Positions 23,048 to 30,577 of a stretch of 35,735 nt of DNA are shown here, piece by piece. Where the stretch lies: the NCBI GenBank assembly GCA_903867305.1, contig CAIPQU010000037.1:1-35735 (forward strand), written 5' to 3'. The notes below the pieces were generated by a model. That model was not told where the DNA came from. It saw only the letters and a list, made by a program, of their open reading frames with translations, and ran no database searches. A program made the position numbers and the translations under genes. Within the stretch, counting starts at the first letter, position 1, and every line of letters begins with the position of its first letter. Source of the DNA: an uncultured beta proteobacterium (GTDB taxonomy: Bacteria; Pseudomonadota; Gammaproteobacteria; Burkholderiales; Burkholderiaceae).

Positions 23048-24892
23048 ATGAAACCTGGAACATTCTTTTTTATCGTTGGACCTAGCGGGAGCGGTAAAGA
23101 TAGTTTGATGTCTGGTGTAAAGCCATTCTTACCAGAAAAAGAGTTCGTCTTTGCTCGTCGAGTCATTACACGTGAAGCTACGCCAGACACGGAAGACCAT
23201 GATAGTTGTTCAGAATCTGATTTTTTAGAACGTGAGAAACAAGGTGATTTCATTATCACATGGCAAGCCCATGGACTGCATTATGGATTACCAGTCACAC
23301 TACTAGAAGCAATCCAGCAAGGGATCCACGTGATTGCCAATGGTTCACGTAATGAAATCCTTGCCCTAAAAGATAAATTTTCTAGCTTGCAAGTGATTGA
23401 GATTACTGCGCCAATTGACGTGTTGAGAAAAAGACTGATCGCTCGGCATCGAGAAACTCCAGAAGATATTGAACGTCGATTACAACGCGCTACTCTTACA
23501 TTACCTGAGGGCATTCGTACACTAAAAATAAAAAATGATGTCACGCTAGAAATTGGCATCAGTCGGCTCAAAGCAGCTTTAATGCTTGATAACCGGTCAA
23601 ATAATCCTCTTTCGCAACTGATCTATCGAAAAACTTGCGGCGCCCACCTCAGTCGATCAGATTACGAGCAATTATTACCAGCAATCATTCAAAATACATT
23701 CCCCCTATCTGATGTCCAGGCATTTTTAATTGCTTGTACCGAACGTCTGGAGGAAGATGAAGTCATCTCTATCGCCTATGCGCGCACATTACTCTACCCA
23801 AGGATTCAGTGGTCACAAGCGATGGTGATGGATAAACACTCGCTTGGGGGAATTCTAGGGAATCGAGTGAGTATGGTTGTCATTCCGATCATCGCGGCTT
23901 ATGGTTTAATGATTCCAAAAACCTCATCTCGTGCCATTACTTCTGCAGCAGGAACGGCCGATACGATGGAAGTTTTGGCGAAGGTGGACTTGGATTTTGA
24001 AGAACTCAAGGCCTGCGTTAATGCCACCAATGCTTGCATTGTATGGAACGGTAAATTAAATCATTCAGTACTCGATGATGCCATGAATCCGATGACACGC
24101 TCTTTTGGATTAGACACGCGTAATTGGTCAGTAGCTTCAATTCTTTCAAAGAAATTTACAGCGGGATCCACCCACGTAGTGATTGATATCCCTTACGTTT
24201 CTTCTGGCAAAGTCAAAACATTTGATGAGGCAAACCAACTTGCACAATTGTTTGAACGTGTTGGTCAAGCGATTGGTCTGGTAGTAAAAGCATTTCCAAC
24301 CGATGGAAGGATCCCGATTGGCTGTGGGGTTGGGCCTAGTTTAGAGGTGCGAGATATTCTTCAAGTGTTACAAAATGATCCGCAGGCTTCGCAAAACTTA
24401 GTCGAAAAATCATTATTCTTTACTGCCCATTTGTTGGCTTTAGATGAGCGCGTCGGAAACTTTGAGACGGGTTATCAAATAGCCAAAGGCCTTATAAAAT
24501 CGGGGGCGGCCTTGCAAAGCATGCAAACAATCATTGCGCATCAGGGCAAGATGCCAGAACAGTCTCGCAAAGTTTATATGTTAGAAGTTTGTTCTGATCA
24601 AGACGGTTTTGTATCGGCAATCGATGATCATCGGATTTCGGGTATTGCTCGACTTGCTGGGGCACCACTACTCAAATCAGCTGGCATTGATTTAAAAACC
24701 TTAACAGGTGAAGCTGTGCAAATAGGTCAAACCTTATATGTGATTCAGAGTACTGATCAACAAAAATTACAAGAAGCCTATGAATTCGCTTTCGAAAATC
24801 ATGGTTTTATATTCACGCAGTTAAAAAGTATAGCCACTTCGATAGATAAAAATACTTCACATTGGGGATATGCCAATATCCCCCCAAAATAA
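23048..24892 (+). CDS. Fusion: PhnN ribose-1,5-bisphosphokinase + AMP-phosphorylase-like domain
   Basis: A 614-residue bifunctional protein. Residues 1-183 form a PhnN-type kinase with P-loop GPSGSGKD at 11-18 and RRVITREATP; PhnN converts ribose 1,5-bisphosphate and ATP to PRPP. Residues from about 187 form a thymidine-phosphorylase fold closest in pattern to archaeal AMP phosphorylase: MDKHSLGGILGNR at 261-273 and KTSSRAITSAAGTADT at 291-306. AMP phosphorylases split nucleoside 5'-monophosphates with phosphate to base and ribose 1,5-bisphosphate, exactly the substrate of PhnN. The N-terminal domain of archaeal AMP phosphorylase seems replaced by PhnN. ATG 23048 is preferred over GTG 23039 because PhnN begins right at the P-loop strand. 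Next to nadC, the likely nucleotide is nicotinate mononucleotide (inference). Domain calls are firm; the substrate is open. Confidence 0.88.
   Translation: MKPGTFFFIVGPSGSGKDSLMSGVKPFLPEKEFVFARRVITREATPDTEDHDSCSESDFLEREKQGDFIITWQAHGLHYGLPVTLLEAIQQGIHVIANGSRNEILALKDKFSSLQVIEITAPIDVLRKRLIARHRETPEDIERRLQRATLTLPEGIRTLKIKNDVTLEIGISRLKAALMLDNRSNNPLSQLIYRKTCGAHLSRSDYEQLLPAIIQNTFPLSDVQAFLIACTERLEEDEVISIAYARTLLYPRIQWSQAMVMDKHSLGGILGNRVSMVVIPIIAAYGLMIPKTSSRAITSAAGTADTMEVLAKVDLDFEELKACVNATNACIVWNGKLNHSVLDDAMNPMTRSFGLDTRNWSVASILSKKFTAGSTHVVIDIPYVSSGKVKTFDEANQLAQLFERVGQAIGLVVKAFPTDGRIPIGCGVGPSLEVRDILQVLQNDPQASQNLVEKSLFFTAHLLALDERVGNFETGYQIAKGLIKSGAALQSMQTIIAHQGKMPEQSRKVYMLEVCSDQDGFVSAIDDHRISGIARLAGAPLLKSAGIDLKTLTGEAVQIGQTLYVIQSTDQQKLQEAYEFAFENHGFIFTQLKSIATSIDKNTSHWGYANIPPK
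24864..24883 (+). promoter_or_regulatory. Perfect 8-bp hairpin at the end of the fusion gene
   Basis: GGGGATAT, a GCCA loop and ATATCCCC form a perfect stem overlapping the last codons of the fusion gene, 67 bases before the Bug receptor start. There is no U-run after it. It may protect or partly terminate the message between the enzyme genes and the receptor gene. Confidence 0.4.
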
Positions 24893-24950
24893 TCATGCTA
24901 AGATAAAACTAGATTTTTCTATTCAGAACCAATGCACTTGAAAGAATAAT

Positions 24951-25955
24951 ATGAGCCACTTCATGAATCAAGTTAGAAATCGCCAAATCATTATCAAAAT
25001 GATTCTCTTCGTATTCTTTTGCGCCACCATGAGCGCTCATGCTCAAGAATCGATTCAGCAATTTCCGAGTAAGCCCATCACCATTGTTGTTAATTTTCCG
25101 GTAGGTGGTGGAACAGATATTTTGGCGAGAATATTAGGCAACCAGTTCAATGAGTCCTTTGGACAACCTGCCATTATCGAAAACAGAGTTGGCGCAAGTG
25201 GCAATGTGGGTGCAAAGCACGTTGCTGATAAAGCCCCCGATGGATATACCTTATTAATGGTCAATAGCTCTTATGCGATCAATCCTGGCGTATTAAGCAG
25301 TATGCCCTTTGATCCAAAGAAGGATCTGGTACCCATCATTAATATCGCCTTTGTTCCATCTGTGATTGTCGTACCACCAGACTCCCCATATAAAACACTA
25401 GCAGAATTAATTGCAGCAGCAAAGCCCACAAAAAATACGATCTCTTTTGGTTCCTGTGGCAATGGAACTCCTCAGCATTTAGCCGGCGCTGTCCTTAATA
25501 TCGATGCAAAGACGCATATTACTCATGTTCCTTACAGTGGATGTGGTCCAGCATTACGGGATGTATTAGGTAGCCAAATCCCGATGGCAATTATTACGGC
25601 TTCGAGTGCCGCAACCTACATTAAGTCTGGAAAATTAATTGCGCTTGCCATCACTTCCTCAGAGAGAACTATTCAGTTACCGAACGTTCCAACAGTTGCT
25701 GAGCAAGGATACCCAGGTTATCAGATTAATCAATGGCATGGCTTGCTCGTTCCTGCAAAAATGCCATCTGCCTTGCAAACAAAATTGTATGACCATTTAC
25801 TAAGAATCGTACAACAACCAGAGATGAAAGAAAAACTGATTTCCATCGGATATACGCCAGCCTACGATGATCCTGCAACCTTTGGCAAACTGGTGCAAGA
25901 CGATATCGATCGCTTTTCTCGTCTGACGAAAATGATCGGACTTAAATCCGATTAA
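24951..25955 (+). CDS. Bug/TctC-family solute receptor linked to the nadC/PhnN-phosphorylase genes
   Basis: A 334-residue receptor. The signal peptide (about 1-31, ending AHA) is followed by TIVVNFPVGGGTDILARIL, ENRVGASGNVGAKHV, APDGYTLLMVNSS and THVPYSGCGPALRDVLGSQ. Cys residues in the FGSCGNG and SGCGPAL loops, usually Ser/Gly and Lys-Gly, are close to the ligand site and set it apart from its paralogues. It is third in the plus-strand operon after nadC and the fusion gene, so a pyridine carboxylate such as quinolinate or nicotinate is the best guess for its ligand. Bordetella Bug27 is a known nicotinate-type receptor, giving precedent. An in-frame ATG at 24963 is an alternative start. Confidence 0.88.
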   Translation: MSHFMNQVRNRQIIIKMILFVFFCATMSAHAQESIQQFPSKPITIVVNFPVGGGTDILARILGNQFNESFGQPAIIENRVGASGNVGAKHVADKAPDGYTLLMVNSSYAINPGVLSSMPFDPKKDLVPIINIAFVPSVIVVPPDSPYKTLAELIAAAKPTKNTISFGSCGNGTPQHLAGAVLNIDAKTHITHVPYSGCGPALRDVLGSQIPMAIITASSAATYIKSGKLIALAITSSERTIQLPNVPTVAEQGYPGYQINQWHGLLVPAKMPSALQTKLYDHLLRIVQQPEMKEKLISIGYTPAYDDPATFGKLVQDDIDRFSRLTKMIGLKSD

Positions 25956-25965
25956 GCGCTTCTTC

Positions 25966-27159
25966 TTAGTGTCCTAAAACTTCTGGTATTTGAGTCGCTG
26001 GCGGAGTATTTCTACTTCTGCCACAACGAACTATCCCGTCAATCATCACCATTCCAACACCAGGGATATCTCCTAACTCAACGCTCTCTAATAATGTTTT
26101 ACCACTCGTATGCTGAGCGCGATCCATGAAGACAAAATCAGCACTGCGGCCTGCTTCAATGAGACCTGCATTAATTTGGCGCAGCTTCGCAGTATTCCCC
26201 GTTGCAAAACAAAACACAATCTCAGCAGGGATAGAACCTAAGCTAGAAATTAAAGAAATGAGTCGTAACATACCCAGTGGTTGAACCCCAGAACCTGCAG
26301 GACCATCCGTTCCTAAAATCACACGATGGGGACATTTGAGCTGAATCGCGGCTTGAGCAGCAGCAATCGCGACCTTCTCGTTACCGTTGTGCACAATCTC
26401 GATAGCCCGCGAAGATTTTTCACAAAGCTCACAGACATCCCTTTCAGGAAGTGCTGTATGACCACCATTAATATGGCCAATAATATCGGCGTCGGCTTCC
26501 AAAATAACATCTTTATCAATTAGTCCAGATCCGGGTATAGATGGTCCACCCGTATGAATCGTACTTTGAATGCCGTACTTTCTTGCCCAAGCGACCATTT
26601 CACGAGCTTCATTACCCGCCTTAACAGATCCTAAACCAACCTCTCCGAGTAACTTAACACCCGCAGCAGCAAGCTCCTTAAAGTCACTTTCTACCATGCC
26701 CTTTTCAATGATCGGAGCACCTGCTAATACTTTGACGCCATTGGGTCGGAAATTATCATAAGTCCTCTGTGCCGTAATGGCTAAAGCTTTGAGACCAATA
26801 ATATCTTTTGGACGCCCAGGCAAGTGAACCTCACCAGCAGAAACCATCGTCGTGACACCACCATGCATCGTTGACTCAATCCAGCCTAACTGATTTTGAC
26901 GCGGTGTCCAATCCCCAAAAACAGGATGCACGTGACTATCAATGAGCCCTGGTGCGACGCAGGTTTGATGCGCATCAATCGTGGTCTTGGCTGAATCTGT
27001 ATCCAATTCATTGAATTTACCAACCGCGTGAATGATGCCATCATGAATCACGATGGTATCGGCATCCAATATCGGTTGATCAATATTTCCCGAAAGTAAT
27101 AAGCCAATATTTTTAATGACTACTTTGCCAGATTTACCTTCTATTAAGATATCAGCCAT
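25966..27159 (-). CDS. ena: Enamidase (6-oxo-tetrahydronicotinate hydrolase), amidohydrolase superfamily
   Basis: A 397-residue amidohydrolase that closely follows the pattern of enamidase from the Eubacterium barkeri nicotinate pathway, including VIKNIGLLLSGNI, PGLIDSHVHPVFGDWTPRQ, HGGVTTMVSAG, PGRPKDI and the C-terminal SRNTPPA. Metal ligands are visible: H76, H78, E173 (GEVGLG), H202 (IHTGGPS), H229 (GHINGG) and D285 (GTDGPAGSG). Enamidase opens the ring of 1,4,5,6-tetrahydro-6-oxonicotinate and deaminates it to 2-formylglutarate. It has a good ribosome binding site (AAAGGAA), is last in the operon after the ferredoxin reductase and TetR genes, and converges on the Bug receptor with a 10-base gap. 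The divergent Hnr gene supplies its substrate. Confidence 0.85.
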   Translation of the reverse strand: MADILIEGKSGKVVIKNIGLLLSGNIDQPILDADTIVIHDGIIHAVGKFNELDTDSAKTTIDAHQTCVAPGLIDSHVHPVFGDWTPRQNQLGWIESTMHGGVTTMVSAGEVHLPGRPKDIIGLKALAITAQRTYDNFRPNGVKVLAGAPIIEKGMVESDFKELAAAGVKLLGEVGLGSVKAGNEAREMVAWARKYGIQSTIHTGGPSIPGSGLIDKDVILEADADIIGHINGGHTALPERDVCELCEKSSRAIEIVHNGNEKVAIAAAQAAIQLKCPHRVILGTDGPAGSGVQPLGMLRLISLISSLGSIPAEIVFCFATGNTAKLRQINAGLIEAGRSADFVFMDRAQHTSGKTLLESVELGDIPGVGMVMIDGIVRCGRSRNTPPATQIPEVLGH

Positions 27160-27204
27160 GTGTGTTCCTTTATCAAAAGTCTTTCGATTCTGTGATGATG
27201 CATG

Positions 27205-27882
27205 TTACGGTGAAACCGTCCGCAGGACAACATCATCGATAAATTGCCCCCAATGGGCTAACTTGTCCCGTGTCGTAATTTTTTCGCCTAAAAAAGCAGA
27301 TAAGGTATAACGATTCGAGAGATAAAAATATCCCATCGAGGCAATCAATAAATAGAGATCTCGGGCAGTAATATCTTGACGGAAAAGTCCTAAACTTTTG
27401 CCTTTATCTAAAACCTGTTCCACTACAGAAATGGCTGGGGATGAAAGTTCTTTCGTATCTCGAGATTGAGATACATATTCGCCACGATGTAGATTCTCAT
27501 TATTTAAAAGTGTAATAAATTCTGGATGTTTTTGATAGTAGCTCCAAATGAAATGAGCAATTTCCTTCAACGCTTCAACAGGTTGATCTATATCTAACTT
27601 TACTCTCGACTCTGCTTCGTTAAAGCGCTTATAGATTTCTTGAATGGCGGCAATATACAAACCCTGTTTATTACCAAAATAGTAATAAATCATTCGATCA
27701 TGTGAATTGGCTAATTTAGATATTTTCTCGGTACTCCCACCTTCATAACCAAAGGTGGAAAATACTTCAATAGCTGCTTTTAAAATTTGCTGACGAGTGG
27801 CGATCGCTGATAGGCCTCTCACACCAAGAGTTTTTTTATCTTTTTTTAAAACAGGAACTTCACTGGTGATGTTTTTTTTCAT
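27205..27882 (-). CDS. TetR-family transcriptional regulator
   Basis: A 225-residue repressor-type protein. The N-terminal extension is rich in Lys. The TetR helix-turn-helix spans about 28-75 (RQQILKAAIEVFSTFGYEG, then MIYYYFGNKQGLY). The rest is the all-helical ligand domain. It lies between the ferredoxin reductase (5-base gap) and the enamidase (45-base gap) in one operon, so it most likely regulates the divergent promoter region at 28662-28931 in response to a pyridine carboxylate or a ring-cleavage product. There is no clear ribosome binding site, so coupling to the upstream stop is likely. Confidence 0.88.
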   Translation of the reverse strand: MKKNITSEVPVLKKDKKTLGVRGLSAIATRQQILKAAIEVFSTFGYEGGSTEKISKLANSHDRMIYYYFGNKQGLYIAAIQEIYKRFNEAESRVKLDIDQPVEALKEIAHFIWSYYQKHPEFITLLNNENLHRGEYVSQSRDTKELSSPAISVVEQVLDKGKSLGLFRQDITARDLYLLIASMGYFYLSNRYTLSAFLGEKITTRDKLAHWGQFIDDVVLRTVSP

Positions 27883-27887
27883 TCGAT

Positions 27888-28661
27888 TTACTGATCGACA
27901 AAAGCTTTCTCAATCACGAAGTCACCCGGTATAGTGGTATTACCTTCCTTAAAATGACGCTTTTCTAACATCACTTTGAGGTCTTTGAGCATGGCATTAC
28001 TGCCACAAATCATTACTCGGTCGTTTTTACTATCGAGCTCTGGAAATCCAATATCATTCGTGAGTTTATTACTGTCAATTAAATCAGTAATGCGGCCCAT
28101 CTGATGATAATCTTCGCGAGTCACCGTCGGATAATAAACAAATTGAGAAGAAACCATCTCTCCCAGAAACTCGTGTTGCGGTAATTCTTTTGTCAGGTAA
28201 TCGTGGTAGGCCAACTCCTTGACTTCACGCACTCCATGCACAAGAATCACTTTTTCAAATTTTTCATAGGTCTCAGGATCCCGGATAACACTCAAGAAAG
28301 GTGCCAAACCAGTTCCTGTGGAGAGAAGATACAAATTTTTACCAGGCAATAGGTAATCTATTAATAAAGTTCCCGTCGGTTTCTTCCCAACAATGATGCT
28401 GTCACCAACCTGAATGTTTTTTAATCGAGAGGTCAAAGGACCATCTTCAACTTTAATACTCAAAAACTCCAAATGCTCCTCATAATTGGGGCTAACAATA
28501 CTATAAGCTCTCAACAAGGGTTTTTGATTGACCATCAAACCAATCATGGTGAAATGCCCATTACTAAAACGCAGAGCTTGGTCACGGGTAGTCGTAAAAG
28601 AAAATAACCGTTCAGTCCAGTGGTGGACACTCAAGACTTTTTCTTCAATAAAGGCACTCAT
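27888..28661 (-). CDS. fpr: Ferredoxin/flavodoxin-NADP+ reductase
   Basis: A 257-residue FNR of the bacterial Fpr type. The FAD-binding RAYSIVSPN motif, the NADP-binding STGTGLAPFLSVIRD and VILVHGVR, and the C-terminal VMICGSNAMLKDL with the end FVIEKAFVDQ are typical. It moves electrons between NADPH and ferredoxin or flavodoxin. As first gene of the operon containing enamidase and divergent from 6-hydroxynicotinate reductase, a ferredoxin-type enzyme, it likely provides reduced ferredoxin for ring reduction. This could let an aerobe run a reaction known from fermenting bacteria. No ferredoxin gene is in the window. A housekeeping role is less likely given the setting. Confidence 0.88.
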   Translation of the reverse strand: MSAFIEEKVLSVHHWTERLFSFTTTRDQALRFSNGHFTMIGLMVNQKPLLRAYSIVSPNYEEHLEFLSIKVEDGPLTSRLKNIQVGDSIIVGKKPTGTLLIDYLLPGKNLYLLSTGTGLAPFLSVIRDPETYEKFEKVILVHGVREVKELAYHDYLTKELPQHEFLGEMVSSQFVYYPTVTREDYHQMGRITDLIDSNKLTNDIGFPELDSKNDRVMICGSNAMLKDLKVMLEKRHFKEGNTTIPGDFVIEKAFVDQ

Positions 28662-28691
28662 AGATACTCAATTCATTCATCGTCAATTAAA

Positions 28692-28742
28692 AGTAAGACT
28701 CACGCAGTAAGACATATTCAATCAGTCTTGCAGTATCTTACT
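28692..28742. promoter_or_regulatory. Repeated AGTAAGAC half sites in divergent fpr/hnr control region
   Basis: AGTAAGAC occurs at 28692-28699 and 28706-28713 (14-base period, same orientation), and a near reverse complement ATCTTACT at 28735-28742, with AGTCTTGC in between (28724-28731). The cluster lies 30-80 bases before the ferredoxin reductase gene and is a candidate operator for the TetR protein of the same operon. Confidence 0.45.
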
Positions 28743-28830
28743 AAATACTTGCAATGTTCCTACACTTTCCTTTGCGAAGGAAAAAATGGGAGTTAAAACA
28801 TATTCGTGAATCACTTTGTTATTTTATAAG

Positions 28831-28856
28831 TTTCGTGTAGTATATGCAACATGAAA
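28831..28856. promoter_or_regulatory. Imperfect inverted repeat upstream of 6-hydroxynicotinate reductase
   Basis: TTTCGTGT (28831-28838) and ACATGAAA (28849-28856) form an inverted repeat with one mismatch and a 10-base spacer, 76 bases before the hnr start. It differs from the AGTAAGAC sites and may be a second regulator's operator. The mini-frame ATG 28925, four codons long, overlaps the hnr start. Confidence 0.35.
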
Positions 28857-28931
28857 GTAATATTTTGTTCGTTGTTTGTTATATTGTTATTTTAATAAAA
28901 ACAAGGACTTGGACATTCAAAGACATGAATA

Positions 28932-30572
28932 ATGAGTAATCACAATAAAACTGATGGTCTAGGAGAATCCCTTTCTGAAGCTGAACTTCAATCTGCTAGA
29001 GAATCTGAAGATTTACCGGAATTTCTTGCCAGAGCAAAACCTAGAAATGAACGGATGGCCAGCGACAAGATTGAATGCAATGCCTGCCCCGTTCTTTGTC
29101 AAATATCCCCAGGTAAATCCGGAGCATGTGATCGATATGCGAATGACAATGGATTTTTATTACGTGTTGATCCCGTTATTCTCTTACGTAAAAATCTTGA
29201 TTCAGAAAAAAGTGTTGCGGTCCCATTTTTAGGTCCCCGCCCACAAGAACATGCCGATGCCCAAAACCCAAGCAACTGGGATGGTGATTTACTGCTTGCC
29301 AACGAAACTTTTATCACGGGTATTGGTTCTTCCACTACCTATCCTGACTACAAACCTGCCCCCTTTATCGTCTCGAGCAAACACGACGGTGTTGATTTAG
29401 TGACAGTTGTTACTGAAGGTATATTTAGCTACTGTAGCTATAAAGTCAAAATTGATACAGACCGTTATTTAGGGCCTGAAAAAGCCAATATCCTCTGCAA
29501 AGGCGAGGTTGTCGGTCATGTCACTACAGCTGAATACGGCTCCCAAATGCTTTCCATCGGTGGGGTTCATCATTTAACGGGCGGTAGCAAAAAAGAGGGT
29601 CGTATTACTTGTGAACTGATGGAGCAACTCGGCAATCGCAAAGCGGTGGAATTATCGATTGATGGTGGCGCTAATTTAATCATTCAAGCGGGTAAAGCAC
29701 CGATTGTTGATGGTGTTGAAGAAAAACATATGCGAGTGGGTTGTGGCTCAGCGGCTATCGGCATTTTTGCTCGTCAGTTTTTTGGAGTTGCAGATGAAGT
29801 CGTGGTCGTCGATGACCATATCACTGGGGTACTCACTGAACATCAGGCGGGTAAATGCCTCGAGATGAGACCATCCGGCTTAAAAATTATTGGACGTAAA
29901 TCAACTCCAGGACGTTACTTTCAGGTAGCCAATCCAGGAACGGGTTGGGGAGGTACCGATATTCATGATCCTCTCTCGATCATCGAAGGCTGGGACCCTA
30001 AAAAAGCTTGGCCAGGTCTAAAATTATTAATGACCTCCACCACCGGTGCAATGGCTTCTTGGTATGAGCTCAATGAAGATTTAGTCCCGATTGAAAAGCC
30101 CATCCCTGCAGCCGTTCAAGTCATCATTGATCGTATTGTGGAAAATTGCGAACCGTCCTTAACATCAGTTTTATTTTTAGGTGGCGCTGGTGGAAGCTTA
30201 AGGGCTGGCGTGACAGAAAATCCGATTTTATTGACGCAAGCTATCAAAAAGTATTTAGTAAATGTCACTTGTGGTGGAGCCCCTGCTTATGTTTGGCCGG
30301 GTGGAGGTATTACCGTCATGGTGGATGTGATGCGGATGCCTGAAAACAGTTTTGGTACAGTACCCACACCTGCCATCGTTGCCCCCATTGAATTTAGTAT
30401 GAAATTAGAGGACTATCGCCTACTGGGTGGTCATATGGAGTACGTGCAGAGTATCGAAGAAATATTGAGAACTGGCAGCTGGCATAAAGATGGCGCCCCT
30501 ACAGCAAGAATCATACAAAAGCTGGATGATAATAACCATTGGCCTTTGTTAAACCCTCCATTACTTGGATAA
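28932..30572 (+). CDS. hnr: 6-hydroxynicotinate reductase
   Basis: A 546-residue iron-sulfur flavoprotein resembling 6-hydroxynicotinate reductase of the Eubacterium barkeri pathway, which reduces 6-hydroxynicotinate to 1,4,5,6-tetrahydro-6-oxonicotinate with reduced ferredoxin. An N-terminal CxxCx3Cx9C motif (C49, C52, C56, C66; CNACPVLC) looks like a [4Fe-4S] site. The remainder is Gly-rich, with GCGSAAIGIFARQFFG and FLGGAGGSLRAGV blocks. The family name rests on recognition of the whole pattern and on its neighbours enamidase and FNR. No clear ribosome binding site precedes the ATG; a four-codon frame from 28925 overlaps it. It leads a plus-strand operon with UPF0280 and DUF1185 genes, a grouping also known from other Burkholderiales. 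Confidence 0.82.
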   Translation: MSNHNKTDGLGESLSEAELQSARESEDLPEFLARAKPRNERMASDKIECNACPVLCQISPGKSGACDRYANDNGFLLRVDPVILLRKNLDSEKSVAVPFLGPRPQEHADAQNPSNWDGDLLLANETFITGIGSSTTYPDYKPAPFIVSSKHDGVDLVTVVTEGIFSYCSYKVKIDTDRYLGPEKANILCKGEVVGHVTTAEYGSQMLSIGGVHHLTGGSKKEGRITCELMEQLGNRKAVELSIDGGANLIIQAGKAPIVDGVEEKHMRVGCGSAAIGIFARQFFGVADEVVVVDDHITGVLTEHQAGKCLEMRPSGLKIIGRKSTPGRYFQVANPGTGWGGTDIHDPLSIIEGWDPKKAWPGLKLLMTSTTGAMASWYELNEDLVPIEKPIPAAVQVIIDRIVENCEPSLTSVLFLGGAGGSLRAGVTENPILLTQAIKKYLVNVTCGGAPAYVWPGGGITVMVDVMRMPENSFGTVPTPAIVAPIEFSMKLEDYRLLGGHMEYVQSIEEILRTGSWHKDGAPTARIIQKLDDNNHWPLLNPPLLG

Positions 30573-30577
30573 GCAGC

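Noticed and set aside
23587..24892. Annotation of the C-terminal fusion domain as ordinary thymidine phosphorylase (DeoA)
   Set aside because: The signature residues follow the AMP-phosphorylase branch, and the fused PhnN domain needs ribose 1,5-bisphosphate, not deoxyribose 1-phosphate.
28925..28939. Four-codon frame MNNE overlapping the hnr start as a regulatory upstream peptide
   Set aside because: Too short to judge, and no ribosome binding site at proper distance; the overlap may be chance.
30030..30056. STTGAMAS segment in Hnr, resembling the S(T)GAT flavinylation motif used by ApbE, with an ApbE-like gene next door
   Set aside because: The acceptor Thr of S(T)GAT is Met (residue 374) and the preceding Asp is absent, so covalent FMN attachment here is unlikely.
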